This document shows, piece by piece, positions 1 through 8,742 of a stretch of 29,780 nucleotides of DNA. Position numbers and translations under genes: made by a program. The stretch lies in the NCBI GenBank assembly GCA_009602725.1, contig WELB01000150.1, forward strand, positions 53,300 through 83,079, read 5' to 3'. The first letter of the stretch is position 1, and the number at the start of each line of letters is the position of its first letter. The stretch is from Spirogloea muscicola (Eukaryota; Streptophyta; Zygnematophyceae; Spirogloeales; Spirogloeaceae). The notes under the pieces were generated by a model. It saw only the letters and a program-made list of their open reading frames with translations, was not told the origin of the DNA and ran no database searches.

Positions 1-61
1 CCCCCCTCGCCGCGCGCCCCCGCCCCCCGCCGCCGCCTCGCTGCGCGCCGCCGCGGCGGCC

Positions 62-2019
62 ATGGTGGACGTCCACTGCGCAGGGCCTCTGCCGCTGCCC
101 TTCTTCCCCTCGGCGCCGCCCTCTGCATTCCCGGACCCCACCACTATGGCGCTCCTGCACGCCCGCAGCGCCCTCCCCTTCTGCGCCGCCGCCGCCGCCG
201 CCCGCCCGGCCGAGCCGCAGGGCGCCGACGTCGTGAAGCAGATGCAGCAGCAGCTGCACCTCCAGGTCCGCCCTTCCTCCTCCATGTGGTCGGAGCCACA
301 GAGCGGCAGCGGCCATGCGGGGACCCATTGGCAGCACGATTGCAGTGGGTGGCCGGAGGTCTCCTCTGACGCCGCCTGTGGGACCTTGCTCTCTCTCTCT
401 CTCTCTCTCTCTTTCTTCCTGCAGCAAGAAGCGGCCAGCTTCAGCCAGCTACTCCAGCTCTGGGCCTGGGAGCGGTACGCCGCGCAGTCGAAGCTGGAGG
501 GCGGCGGCCTCCCCCCCACGCTGGCCAGCCACTCGACGGAGCCCGAAGGGTCGCAGCCAAAGGAAGTCCGCCTCGCGCGCACCTCCACTGTCTCGAGCGG
601 GTGAGCCTGCTGCGCCCGCGGGACCAGCTCGGGCTTGGTCTCCCATTGTCAGCTCGGAGCCCGACATTGCTTGTGCGCAATGTCACGCTCTGGCTTCGCA
701 TTTGGACGTCCTATAGACCCTGCGAATGCTCGTCCGCTCACGCACTCCGTTGCCGACTGTCCAGGCATTGCCTGAGCCCCGAGGAGCAGGCCGAGCCTGC
801 CGGTGAGGGGAAGGATGCCCCGACCTGCTCAGCGAGCCACACCAGAGGACGCGGCCCCAGTAAGTTCAGAGGCGTCAGGCAGCGGCAGTCAGGCAGGTGG
901 ATTGCGGAGATCAAGGACACCATCCACGGCGTCCGCAAGTGGCTCGGGACGTTCGACACTGCCGAAGCGGCAGCCAGCGCTTACGACGAGGCCGCTCGCG
1001 AGATACGGGGGGAGGGCACGCGCACCAACTTCCAGGCAGGGAGCCACTCTGGCAAGGAGCAGGACGATGGTGCCGACTCCCAGCCGCATTCGCCATCCAG
1101 CTCCACGCAGTCGCGCTCGGGCGCATCCTCGACCAGCAAGGCGATGGACTCGGAGCTGCACGGGCGAGGCTTGCGTCAGACGCTCAAGGCCCTGAAGCGG
1201 GGCAGGAGCAGTGCTGAGCCGGAAGTCGAAGGCCCTGTCGGCAAGAAGAACTGCCAGAAGCCCAGCCCGAAGGGGGTCGTGGCCATCAGCTTCACGCCGC
1301 CGCTGAAGGATGAGCGGGGGGCCCTGCCGCGGCAGCCCAGTTTCGGTCTGGACCTGGATGCGACCTTGTCGATCAACAATTTGCCGCTCACCATCTCTAA
1401 GCCCCCAGGAGAGATTGACCAGCAAATGACGCCCCACTTCGCCCTCAGGCCTGCGGCTCTGCACTCAATGACTCACCAGGATAGATTGGCTGACTTCACT
1501 GGCACCAACCTGCCGCAGTCTGCTCCATCCTCGCCATACTCGTCATCGTCCACACTCTCGGCAGCCTGCTTATCATCCCAGGTCGCTGGGCTGGCACCGG
1601 CTGACGTGCTCACCTCGCAGGCCACCCGGTACCTCCTTAAGCGCCTGGGGAATCCCAGCACTGCTAACGGCGGCCCATTGGACATACCTTTGCCCCACCT
1701 TGACAGCGATGCGCGGATACATCTGCAACCTCTTCCAGAGGACGTCCCGAACTCGGAGGGCTTCTTTCCTACCCTAGCTGATCAAAGCATCAGCCGCAGC
1801 GGGAGCCCGTTCAGACCTCTCCCTGAGCCCACAAGCCTGGGCCAGTTGTGCTCGTCTTGGGTCCAAGACATTGACGAGCAGCTCCCTAGCAGCCCCTTTG
1901 ACAATCTAGATGCACAGGTCTCTTCCTCCATCCCAGAGTCCTCCTCACAGCAAGATCTGCTGCAGTCTTTGAGCTTCTGGGACGGCATGGCCACAGATTC
2001 ACTGCAGTACATACCTTAG
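62..2019 (+). CDS. AP2/ERF-domain transcription factor (three exons)
   Basis: Exons 62-265, 425-600 and 765-2019 join in frame (GT-AG, phases 0 and 2) into 544 aa. The ATG at 62 sits in GCGGCCATGG, a strong Kozak context; the frame upstream is open to the window edge, so a more 5' start is not excluded. One AP2/ERF DNA-binding domain lies at about residues 160-216. It has [13 protein letters not shown], the AEIKD turn, VRKWLGTF, the [10 protein letters not shown] helix and a TRTNF end. The [11 protein letters not shown] tip recalls the plant ERF group of ERN1/RAP2.11 more than classic DREBs (from memory). The N-terminus is Ala/Pro-rich with a Gln run ([10 protein letters not shown]). A basic stretch near residues 265-295 could be a nuclear signal. 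The long Ser/Pro-rich C-terminus ends in [11 protein letters not shown] and may be an activation region. Expected role: nuclear sequence-specific regulator; targets unknown. Retention of intron 1 would stay in frame. Family call is secure, subgroup is not. Confidence 0.88.
389..412 (+). repeat. (CT)n tract in intron 1 of the AP2/ERF gene
   Basis: This CT dinucleotide run lies just before the acceptor TTTCTTCCTGCAG that ends at 424. It can serve as the polypyrimidine tract. Length changes that are not multiples of three would shift the frame of any transcript that retains the intron. Confidence 0.85.
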
Positions 2020-2021
2020 GA

Positions 2022-2047
2022 ATGTAGCGTACTGCAGTACGCTACAT
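2022..2047. repeat. Perfect 26-bp palindrome just after the AP2/ERF stop codon
   Basis: The sequence equals its own reverse complement over 26 bases, centred on CTGCAG, with arms that read ATGTAGCGTA from each end. It starts 2 bp after the TAG stop. Its central ACTGCAGTAC also occurs at 2001-2010 inside the last codons. It could form a hairpin in the 3' UTR, a cruciform, or a dimeric protein site. Confidence 0.9.
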
Positions 2048-2140
2048 CTAGCCAAGAACTTAGAAAGAACCTTCATTGCTGGCCTGTGGCATGGAGAACC
2101 TCCAACTTGTTGCGGGGGTAAAGCTGCCTACTAGCACCCT

Positions 2141-2145
2141 TGTAA
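2141..2145 (+). terminator. Possible TGTAA polyadenylation signal of the AP2/ERF gene
   Basis: TGTAA is the usual near-upstream poly(A) element in green algae (family knowledge). Here it lies about 120 bp after the stop. It is only five bases, so chance occurrence is quite possible. Confidence 0.35.
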
Positions 2146-2149
2146 TGCT

Positions 2150-2960
2150 GACATTCATACAGCCAGAAAATGCAAAAGCAATATACTTGTGCTACTTGTA
2201 CAGGATGGTCGTTATCGCCTGATGTTGCTCACGGTCACTGCTCGAGAGTAGCAGGTCTGGCTGTTCTAGCCACTTGAGGCCCACATGTGCAGCAAGCTAC
2301 TCTGTAGCCAGGGTTTCCGCGGTTTATGAGCACCTGCAATGGCGTGAACATGGCACCGTGAACTCCCAAGCACAGCAGCTAGGGTCATGCGCAGTGTGAA
2401 AACAGACCACTGTGTAGCCTATGTTGCTGTGCTGTGGCAAGGCAGGCGACTTCATTAGCAAATCATCGCATGTATGCACCATCGTTCCTCCCAATGATCT
2501 GTACCAAAGCTTTGCATTGGAGAATCTAGCAGAGTACTTCTTTGATCTTCACATTTGTGACTCTGGCTCAGGGTCAGGGCCAGAAGAATAGAGACAAAGT
2601 GCCAAAAAGTTGGGGGACAAGGCGTCAGCTGGGAGGAGGGCCCAGCAAGCGGCCCTTATAAAGGAGGGCTTGACAACAGCCCTCTAGCCAACACGCCAAT
2701 GGATGGCCAGATCAGAAACTTTGAGGGGTCCGAGGAGGGTTAACAAAGCCACCACAAGAGGGAGTGGTTGCGAGCGGCCTGCCGTATAAGATGACATAAA
2801 AGCTGGGCAAGAGGTGCCAGGCAGAGAGGAGGCACACTCGGGTAGTCGGAGTGTGACCAAGCAGCCCATAGCCAGGCAAGGGAGGAGGGAGAAGCGGGGC
2901 TCCTTGTCTGGGTGGAGCCCTCTCTCCTTGGGGAGAAGCTCTTCCAGCAACGGAGAAGGG
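2150..2960. other. Non-coding DNA after the AP2/ERF gene
   Basis: No recognisable coding region, tRNA or rRNA is visible on either strand. Open frames here are short and match no family I know. From about 2600 onward the sequence shows degraded pieces of the GGCTGG...CCAGCC repeat described below. One is the hairpin GCTGGG/CCCAGC at 2628-2646. A TTATAAA string sits at 2656-2662. Confidence 0.5.
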
Positions 2961-2964
2961 GGCT

Positions 2965-2999
2965 GCTGTGAAGGGCCAGCCCCAAGAGGATGACAAGGT
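2965..2999 (-). repeat. Dispersed hairpin motif, minus-strand copy
   Basis: Read on the minus strand, ACCTTGTCATCCTCTT is followed by GGGGCTGGCCCTTCACAGC. The lead sequence and the core both match the copies at 6387-6423 and 8545-8581, which lie on the plus strand. Confidence 0.65.
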
Positions 3000-3080
3000 C
3001 GTGGGGCCGCCCAATACGACGAGTGGCGAGTCTGGGGCAAGTGGCTGCGAAAAAGCAGCTCTTTCAAGGGGGCGAGATCT

Positions 3081-3095
3081 GTGGAAAGCCAGCCC
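3081..3095 (-). repeat. Degenerate copy of the dispersed hairpin motif
   Basis: On the minus strand this reads GGGCTGGCTTTCCAC, preceded by CATTCTCTTGT. It keeps the left arm and pyrimidine lead but has lost most of the right arm. Confidence 0.45.
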
Positions 3096-3228
3096 ACAAG
3101 AGAATGTACATAGAATCAAAGAGGACCCGAGGCGAGCAAGGCCAGGCGGGGGGTCACATATGGAGGCCGGGGAGAAGGAGAAGGCCGTTCTGAAGAAAGC
3201 GAGGGTCCCTCTGGGCTTCATCCTTTCT

Positions 3229-3246
3229 GGGCTGGCTTCACAGCCC
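3229..3246 (+). repeat. Dispersed hairpin motif
   Basis: GGGCTGGCTTCACAGCCC forms a GGGCTG/CAGCCC stem. It is preceded by CATCCTTTCT. It is followed by a GC-rich tail and GAAGAGGCCACTACTC, a degraded match to the tail after the 6404 and 8562 copies. Confidence 0.65.
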
Positions 3247-3399
3247 CCGCCCCCTGGGGAAGAGGCCACTACTCAATCGGGAGAAAGGCGCGCGGTGCAC
3301 ATGACTATGGAAGGGAGGCTGTATTCAACCCTTACAAAAGTCTTGGTAACGGCTTTGGCAGTCAGCTGGCTAGTGGGGGGGGAGCTCAACGCATTAGGA

Positions 3400-4020
3400 G
3401 GCCAATCGAGGGGAGGGGTACAATTGGTTCATCCGGGCCGCCCCGCCCGTGGCGGACACGTCGGGGAAAGCGACACATGGGGGCCCCAAGGGGCGCTCTG
3501 GCGCTGGACGGGACGTCCCCGTGCTTGGAGTGACGGGGCGGGTACGACGGCCCCACCGACGGCCAATCGGCACAGCACATATGGGCGATTTATGGACCGG
3601 CGCGCCGGTCGGGCGACCCTGGCGACTTGGCGCGCGGGCGCCGCCGGCGGGCCAGCCTGGCGGACCGTGAGGCCGGCAGCCGGCGTGACCCACGGCCGTG
3701 GGGATGTTGTCGACTCACCACCCTGCGGCCGTGGGCATACTCCCTGTAGGTCCTTTTGATGTGAGCATCGTGTGGCGTGTCCGTATTGGCGCCGGCCAAC
3801 TTGTGCCGCCCGGCACGGGATCCGCGGGCGGGGCCCTCCGCTCCCACCCGCCACGCGCCCGATGTGGCGCCCGGTCTTCCGGAACGGAACGGGGTGGGTC
3901 CCTTGCCCGACGACCCGCCCCCCACAGATGGCGCCAGCCCGCCGTCAAATAGGCCGCGCCGCCAAAACGGCCGCCACGCCTGTGATTGACGCATTGCCGC
4001 TTCCATTTGTGAAATGACTA
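3400..4020. other. GC-rich stretch without a recognised gene
   Basis: Very GC-rich sequence with overlapping open frames on both strands, as expected by chance at this composition. None has a family motif. A perfect 16-bp palindrome GACCGGCGCGCCGGTC lies at 3595-3610. The string CGGCCGTGGG occurs twice close together (about 3693-3702 and 3726-3735). It could be a CpG-rich regulatory region or old repeat DNA. Confidence 0.4.
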
Positions 4021-5240
4021 ACTGCGACTAATTGTGGCGCTAACCGACCGCAACGGCGGCAGGCGCCCAGCCAGACGTGCCCAGACAAGGCCCCCGATCC
4101 TCGTTCCTGGCCCCCAGGTTGATCACAAGCTGCAGCGCCGCGGAGCCCCGGCTGCCATGGCCGTGCGGGTTGCGGGCTTCTGTTGGCTCTTCGATCGGAC
4201 TATCTGTGAGAAAGCTGCAGCGTCCTGTAACACCATCAGAAGCAGCATGATGTCGTGTCAGCTGCATCTGGGAGGTCGGCAGCGGTTCTTCTTTCGACGT
4301 GCTCACGCAACCAAGCCAGACGGAGCTGAAACGCCACGCCTCACGGCACGAGAGGGGCGAGTCCAGTAAAGCAACGCTACTCAGTTCTCGGCCTTTTGAG
4401 GACATAATCCATGCTCCCTCTTTGACCTGTATGTGGCAGCTTGACCTTAGCAGCACGAAGCTAGCACGGCGCAAATACATGTTTCAAGTAGCAGTAAGAT
4501 GGGTCCATAGTGATAAGAAAAAGTCAAGTGCTGCTGAAGTCTGATGCTACAACAGTCAGAGATTTTGAAACTGGAGGATGGGACGTTACTGAATGGCCAG
4601 TCATGCCTGCGCGTCAGTCCAGTGCAGATTACGCACCTTCGTAAGTGCTAAGGAGTGTCAAACTGTTCAAACACTCACCGAAAAGGCATTCAGCTCCAGA
4701 CTACGTGCCTACCACATCGCCGGTGAAACAAATGACCCGGGTGCAGACCCAGGTTCCGTGGCCTTCAGCACTCTGATGTCATGCCATTGACGTACACTTC
4801 CATGCTCGCGTAAGTCTGCTCGCTTTGCCAGCGCAGAAAGTCCGCATCAGCTCAGCTATAGCTGCCAAAAAGGTAGCGCCACTGCACACGACAACATCAC
4901 CCAAGGAGGCCACGACTTAGATGGAAGTCTCAAGCACCTGCTGGAGCAGCACAACAATGCCTGACGGTCGAGTATGATACGAGCTGCCCTGCCTGCCTGA
5001 GATGAAGTGAGGGCATTGGATTCGAGCCTGCTGCATCGTGTTCGGACGGCGAGGAGCCGCACGGGTGAGAGTCCATCCGGCTTTGGCTTGCGCAGGAGGA
5101 TGGACAGAACACCAAAGCAAAAGAATCGTGCGCAGGCGCATCAGAAATCTGTCAAATAGCTCGTACTGCAGGTGCGACCTGCCGAGCAGTCAACAGCAGC
5201 AGTAGCTGCGACAGAGCGAGTCTGGAGTCCATCGAGCAGG
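4021..5240. other. Non-coding or unrecognised sequence
   Basis: Composition here is moderate, with short unrelated open frames on both strands. I found no splice-consistent gene model, RNA gene or repeat array. A short unrecognised gene cannot be excluded. Confidence 0.4.
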
Positions 5241-5283
5241 GGTTGGACAGAAGAGAGAAATCGCTGACTTTGGAGTTGCCGTC

Positions 5284-5635
5284 ATGGCAGTGTCATCCTC
5301 TCAAAATCAGCAGGACCGATTTGGTGTCAATGCTACGTCGCCGTCCGTCACCGAGTGCCGCAAACGCAGCACGGACGCTCGTCGGAGGCTCGGCGTCTTC
5401 GCCCCAGCCGCTCTCCAGCTGCAGCGAGGGGCGGAGGCGGGGCTCCAAGCGGCCAGCCCAGCGGCGCCCCGGCAGCCTGCCCGGCCCCATGGCGCCCCCG
5501 GCGCGGCGCCTGCGCAGCCAGTGGGCCGGCCATGGCGGGAGCTCCGAGGTGCAGGCCACCAGCCTCCCTCCTCCCCCCCCCCGGCCCGCGCCGCTTCGCG
5601 CCCCTCCAACCACCCTCCGCACGTGCCCTTACCGG
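5284..5635 (+). other. GC-rich open region, coding status unclear
   Basis: Three plus-strand frames are open across most of this stretch. An ATG at 5489 in CCCCATGG would begin MAPPARRLRSQWAGHGG. The peptides are Ala/Pro/Arg-rich and match no family. Several minus-strand frames are open as well, which points to base composition rather than selection. Confidence 0.2.
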
Positions 5636-5830
5636 CAATACTACATGGTTTCAGAGTTACCCTTTGTCTAAGTATGCTGTCAGAGATTACATCGATCTAT
5701 TGAATGAAGTTGAGTCGAAGTCTGTTGCGTCATATATACATAGTAGCTTTCTGAATATGGAATAAACAATGAATAGAAAAGATAACAAAATCGAGAGTTT
5801 TTCAAAGAATAAGATATCGGATTTGTGGAT
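5636..5830. other. AT-rich island with sharp edges
   Basis: This stretch of about 195 bp is strongly AT-rich, with strings such as AATAAACAATGAATAG and AAAAGATAACAAAATC. GC-rich DNA flanks it abruptly on both sides. The plus strand is open from the left flank to a stop at 5765. That peptide, ending in SYIHSSFLNME, has a codon composition unlike every gene in the window. The minus strand encodes hydrophobic residues over the right half. Possible sources are organelle DNA, a transposon remnant or viral DNA. None can be chosen by eye. Confidence 0.6.
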
Positions 5831-5883
5831 GTTTAGCCGCGCTAGGCCAAGCCCGGTGGGCAACGACTCCGCCCGCCCCGGGG

Positions 5884-5952
5884 GCCTGCGCACGTGGCGG
5901 CGGCCCCCCCGCACCCGTCTGGGTGAGGCGCCACGTGGCGACGTGACGTCGG
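5884..5952. promoter_or_regulatory. Cluster of G-box and CRE-like motifs
   Basis: CACGTGGC occurs twice (5891-5898 and 5932-5939) and TGACGTC once (5944-5950), within 60 bp. These are the core sites of plant bZIP/bHLH regulators (established). No clear gene begins nearby, so a promoter is only a suggestion. In GC-rich sequence such hexamers also arise by chance. Confidence 0.25.
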
Positions 5953-6144
5953 CTCGAGCGCCACTGTCGAGTGGCATCGCGGACCGCGGCCCCCCTTCCG
6001 GATGGGTGACCTCGATTCGTGCTCTGTACTGGAGCATGCTCCGTCTTCCAGTCTCTATCATGCCAGGAAGTGAGCACCCCTCTTTGTACTTAGCCACTCA
6101 GCGGTGAGCCGGCTGACTTCAACGCCGCTGGCTCGTGGGCTCAG

Positions 6145-6240
6145 GTGTATCGTATGCGCTTGTCCGTCTCCCTCCAGCGGTCCATGGCCCACGCCTTGCA
6201 TCTGCGTGCTGGCCGTGCTCTCGCTGCGGCCCCCGGCTTT
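6145..6240 (+). pseudogene. Retroelement C-terminal coding fragment, copy 1
   Basis: Translates as YRMRLSVSLQRSMAHALHL followed by RAGRALAAAPGFRQGD. It is nearly the same peptide as the fragment at about 6930-7015, with many synonymous changes. The coding sequence upstream of this fragment is absent, so it is a truncated copy. Its 3' continuation is the 218-bp duplicated unit that starts at 6233. Confidence 0.55.
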
Positions 6241-6450
6241 CGTCAGGGGGATAGTTTACCGGCAGCTAGTCTGTCGGATGTGAGGCTCCTCACTCGTAAC
6301 TACGAAGTGGTCCATCCTCCCCCGTTCTGCCATAGCCTCTTCAGGCCCCGCAGTCGCTGCTTAGCTCGTACTTTGGCCCCTTCGAACCTTGTCAATTCTT
6401 TTCGGGCTGGCTTCTCACAGCCCTTGCCCCCATTGGGAGAGCCACTTCTT
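6233..6450 (+). repeat. 218-bp direct repeat, copy A
   Basis: Matches 8391-8608 over 218 bp with about four differences and no gaps (offset 2158). It begins inside the retroelement coding fragment at CCGGCTTTCGTCAGG. It includes the hairpin core at 6404-6423 and ends at GAGAGCCACTTCTT. High identity implies a recent duplication or gene conversion. Confidence 0.92.
6404..6423 (+). repeat. Dispersed hairpin motif
   Basis: GGGCTGGCTTCTCACAGCCC: a six-base stem around an 8-nt loop. It is preceded by ACCTTGTCAATTCTTTTC. It lies within copy A of the 218-bp repeat and is identical to the core at 8562-8581. Confidence 0.85.
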
Positions 6451-6582
6451 CACTCAGGCACCCCAATCACTCAAGATGTGGTCGCTCACTTCCAGTATTC
6501 AATACACACATGCCTCCGTAGAGCCACTTTCGTTCGGTAGCTCGTTCGGTCTTCTCTATGAGCGAGCACTTCTTCTTCGGTC

Positions 6583-7062
6583 ATGCCTTCGGTGGCAGGA
6601 GGCAAGGCAGACGACGGGAATAATTGCTCGCCCATAAAGAAAAGGGAGGCTTATTTGTGTCCGGTGACCACCGACTCATATGACCGCTCACACCCAGCCC
6701 AGTGTGCCACCAAGGCTGGGTATGCGGTAGCCTGCGCCGCTCGGGCCAAGGAGCTAAAATACGCATATCACCCGCGGGAAGACGAGTTCTTCCCGCTCGC
6801 CATCGATGCGCACGGGGCGCTGGGCGCTCGGTGGCTCGAGCTGCTCAACCAGCTCTTATGCCACGCCATTGTCCGCCGCTTCCATGGGGAGCCGGTGGAC
6901 TCCCATGCAGCAGGGTCGCTAGCGCAGGTGTTCCGCATGCGGTTGGCCATCTCGCTGCAGAGGTCTATGGCCCGCGCGCTGCACCTGCGTGCAGGCAGAG
7001 CCCTCGCTGCTGCTGTCGTTTGCAAGCCCTCGCTCCACTTAGCGTGCCGGGACGCGCTCTAA
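6583..7062 (+). pseudogene. Non-LTR retrotransposon-like C-terminal remnant, copy 2
   Basis: An open frame of about 160 codons ends at 7062. Its C-terminal two thirds carry the features I associate with the end of LINE-type reverse transcriptase ORFs in algae and fungi. These are a run AARAKELKYAY, then FFPLAIDAHGALGARWLELL, a spacer, and FRMRLAISLQRSMARAL near the end. No polymerase core (YADD-type motif) or endonuclease domain is present nearby, so this is a truncated, inactive piece. The first 40 residues look like unrelated flank. Copies 1 and 3 repeat only its last 30 or so residues and run on into repeat DNA. The assignment rests on recalled pattern, not a search. Confidence 0.5.
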
Positions 7063-7452
7063 GTCAGGCCACTGGCTTCCGTGGTGGTAGCTTCCGGCTC
7101 CACAACTTAGCCTGTAGAAATACTATGTGCTCAGTCGTGGGTATTGACGTCTCTTTTCAGCCTGCATTCACACTGTTACCCTAGCCCCTTTTAGTATAGG
7201 AGTTTATGGAACCCCACTTTCTCGACTAGCTTTTGCCTGAACAGTGTATTGGCCTATATTCTTTCTATATTGGCCTACCTTGCAATTAGCGCACTGCGCG
7301 GCTCCCCCCCTAAAAGCGCCCTTTACTAAGAATAAGAGCTCGTCCAAATTGACAACAATGGCTTTCTTTCTAGCAGCGTCGGAGAGAAGAGCCCTACCGG
7401 GCGGAGAGCCATGGCGGGCGCGCTAAGGAAGCTCTTCCAATTCTAAGGTAGT
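7063..7452. other. Repeat-derived non-coding DNA
   Basis: No gene is recognised. The 7080-7110 segment (GGCTTCCGTGGTGGTAGCTTCC) is a degraded relative of the GGCTTTCGTCAGGG segment found after the other retroelement ends. This suggests a continued 3' region of copy 2. Confidence 0.4.
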
Positions 7453-7471
7453 GGCTGTGAAAGGCCAGCCC
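7453..7471 (-). repeat. Dispersed hairpin motif, minus-strand copy
   Basis: On the minus strand TTCTCTTTGGGCTGGCC is followed by TTTCACAGCC. GGCTG/CAGCC arms are intact. The sequence after it, TTGGAAGAGCTTCC, resembles the tail after the 2965 copy. Confidence 0.75.
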
Positions 7472-7560
7472 AAAGAGAAGTTAAGAGCCCTTACCGCGGA
7501 GCCTCGAGATCGTCTCTGTGCGCAAATAGTGTGATGAAGGGCTCGCCCGTTGAGGATAGG

Positions 7561-7579
7561 GGCTGGAAAAAGCCAGCCC
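7561..7579 (-). repeat. Dispersed hairpin motif, minus-strand copy
   Basis: On the minus strand this reads GGGCTGGCTTTTTCCAGCC after TTGTTCATTCTTTTTT. The GGCTGG/CCAGCC stem is perfect, with a substituted loop. Confidence 0.75.
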
Positions 7580-7832
7580 AAAAAAGAATGAACAAAGGAC
7601 GAGAAGGGGGAAGTACGAAGAACAACAAGCACAAAAAAGAAACGAAGCAGCTACGAAGCACTCAGTAACCCCTGCTAAGCAGCCTCAGGTCAGAGAGACT
7701 GGGTTCCTGGAAGCGGGTCCCCTGGCCAGAGCCAGAGGCCCAGAAATATGAACAAGGTTTGAAGGGCCAATTGGCGCTATATATACATAGCTGCAAGTGG
7801 CTACAGTGGATGGGAGCTTGCTTACTTCTTTT

Positions 7833-7851
7833 GGGCTGGCCTCTCCCAGCC
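7833..7851 (+). repeat. Dispersed hairpin motif
   Basis: GGGCTGGCCTCTCCCAGCC, preceded by TTACTTCTTTT. The sequence after it, ACCAGTTAATCTGGCCGCGC, reappears at about 8621-8640. The repeat block is therefore a mosaic of reused segments. Confidence 0.85.
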
Positions 7852-8105
7852 ACCAGTTAATCTGGCCGCGCTTGCTTCTTACCTTGAGTCAGCAGCCGCA
7901 GTGGGCAGGCTTTCAGACTTCTTGTACATTCCTCTGGGCTGTCACAGCTATTACCTTACATTGAGCAAGCTGTTTATCTCGTCGCTGTACACAGCCCTCG
8001 CCTTCGGAAAAGCCACTATTTCTCACAGCCCTCGCTTTGGAGCAAGGTAAGCGGTCCGCAGGAGGAGCTGCTGCTTGTTTCACAGCCTAAAGAAACGAAA
8101 GACCC

Positions 8106-8120
8106 TGAACCCTAAACCCG
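8106..8120. repeat. Short telomere-like string
   Basis: GAACCCTAAACCC, just after CCTGAACC, gives about two units of the plant telomere repeat CCCTAAA on the plus strand. It is too short to be sure of by itself, but two longer runs occur elsewhere in the window in the same orientation. Confidence 0.4.
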
Positions 8121-8195
8121 GACCTTGTCCGTTCATGTCGTCAGGGTGGGGCTTCTCACAGCCGTCAGGATGAGCTCACTCGTCTTCTGTCTGCG

Positions 8196-8291
8196 GTCCA
8201 CTTGCGCGCAGGCCGCGCTCTGGCGGCGGCCTCCGGCTTCCGTCAGGGCGACGTCTTTCCGCCTACTAGCTATCAGATTTGCATCTACTGA
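8196..8291 (+). pseudogene. Retroelement C-terminal coding fragment, copy 3
   Basis: Translates as VHLRAGRALAAASGFRQGD, then VFPPTSYQICIY and a stop at 8289-8291. This aligns with LHLRAGRALAAAPGFRQGD of copy 1. Bases differ at many positions while the peptide is kept, so this is an older or separately inserted family member. Confidence 0.5.
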
Positions 8292-8369
8292 CGAGAGGTT
8301 ACTGAGAGTTGGCTTACTGCTATCTCAGTCCTTAGCACTCCAACTCCTTCAGACCTTGTCCATTCGTTT

Positions 8370-8389
8370 GGGCTGGCCTCTCCCAGCCC
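8370..8389 (+). repeat. Dispersed hairpin motif
   Basis: GGGCTGGCCTCTCCCAGCCC, preceded by ACCTTGTCCATTCGTTT. It directly abuts the start of copy B of the 218-bp repeat at 8391. This suggests that the hairpin marks an insertion or recombination border. Confidence 0.85.
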
Positions 8390-8390
8390 T

Positions 8391-8608
8391 CCGGCTTTCG
8401 TCAGGGGGATAGTTTACCGGCAGCTAGTCTGTCGGATGTGAGGCTCCTCACTCGTAACTACTAAGTGGTCCATCCTCCCCCGTTCTGCCATAGCCTCTCA
8501 AGGCCCCGCAGTCGCTGCTTAGCTCGTAGTTTGGCCCCTTCGAACCTTGTCAATTCTTTTCGGGCTGGCTTCTCACAGCCCTTGCCCCCATTGGGAGAGC
8601 CACTTCTT
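8391..8608 (+). repeat. 218-bp direct repeat, copy B
   Basis: Partner of 6233-6450, same orientation, about 98% identical by eye. The downstream flank differs: here the sequence runs into CTCCCAGCCACCAGTTAATC, a segment shared with 7845-7864. Confidence 0.92.
8562..8581 (+). repeat. Dispersed hairpin motif
   Basis: GGGCTGGCTTCTCACAGCCC, identical to the copy at 6404-6423 because it lies inside repeat copy B. It is preceded by the same ACCTTGTCAATTCTTTTC lead. Confidence 0.85.
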
Positions 8609-8703
8609 CTCCCAGCCACCAGTTAATCTGGCCGCGCTTGCTCCTTCTGTCTATGAAGCTTCCTCCGTGACAGACGTCAGTCGGCCAGTCCACCCCCCCC
8701 CCT

Positions 8704-8742
8704 CTGGCTTTCACAGCCGCTCTTTTAATATCAGCAGCCGCT
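8704..8742 (+). repeat. Repeat segment shared with 29371-29409
   Basis: TGGCTTTCACAGCCGCTCTT, then a variable stretch, then ATCAGCAGCCGC. The same order appears at 29371-29409 with a few substitutions. It looks like a degraded hairpin motif with its own distinct right flank. Confidence 0.55.

Noticed and set aside
3429-4006. Several overlapping open frames of 70-140 codons
   Set aside because: Frames are open on both strands at once in very GC-rich DNA. No product resembles a known family and no splice model supports one.
5015-5035. tRNA-like GGATTCGAGCC string
   Set aside because: No acceptor stem, D arm or anticodon arm can be drawn around it.
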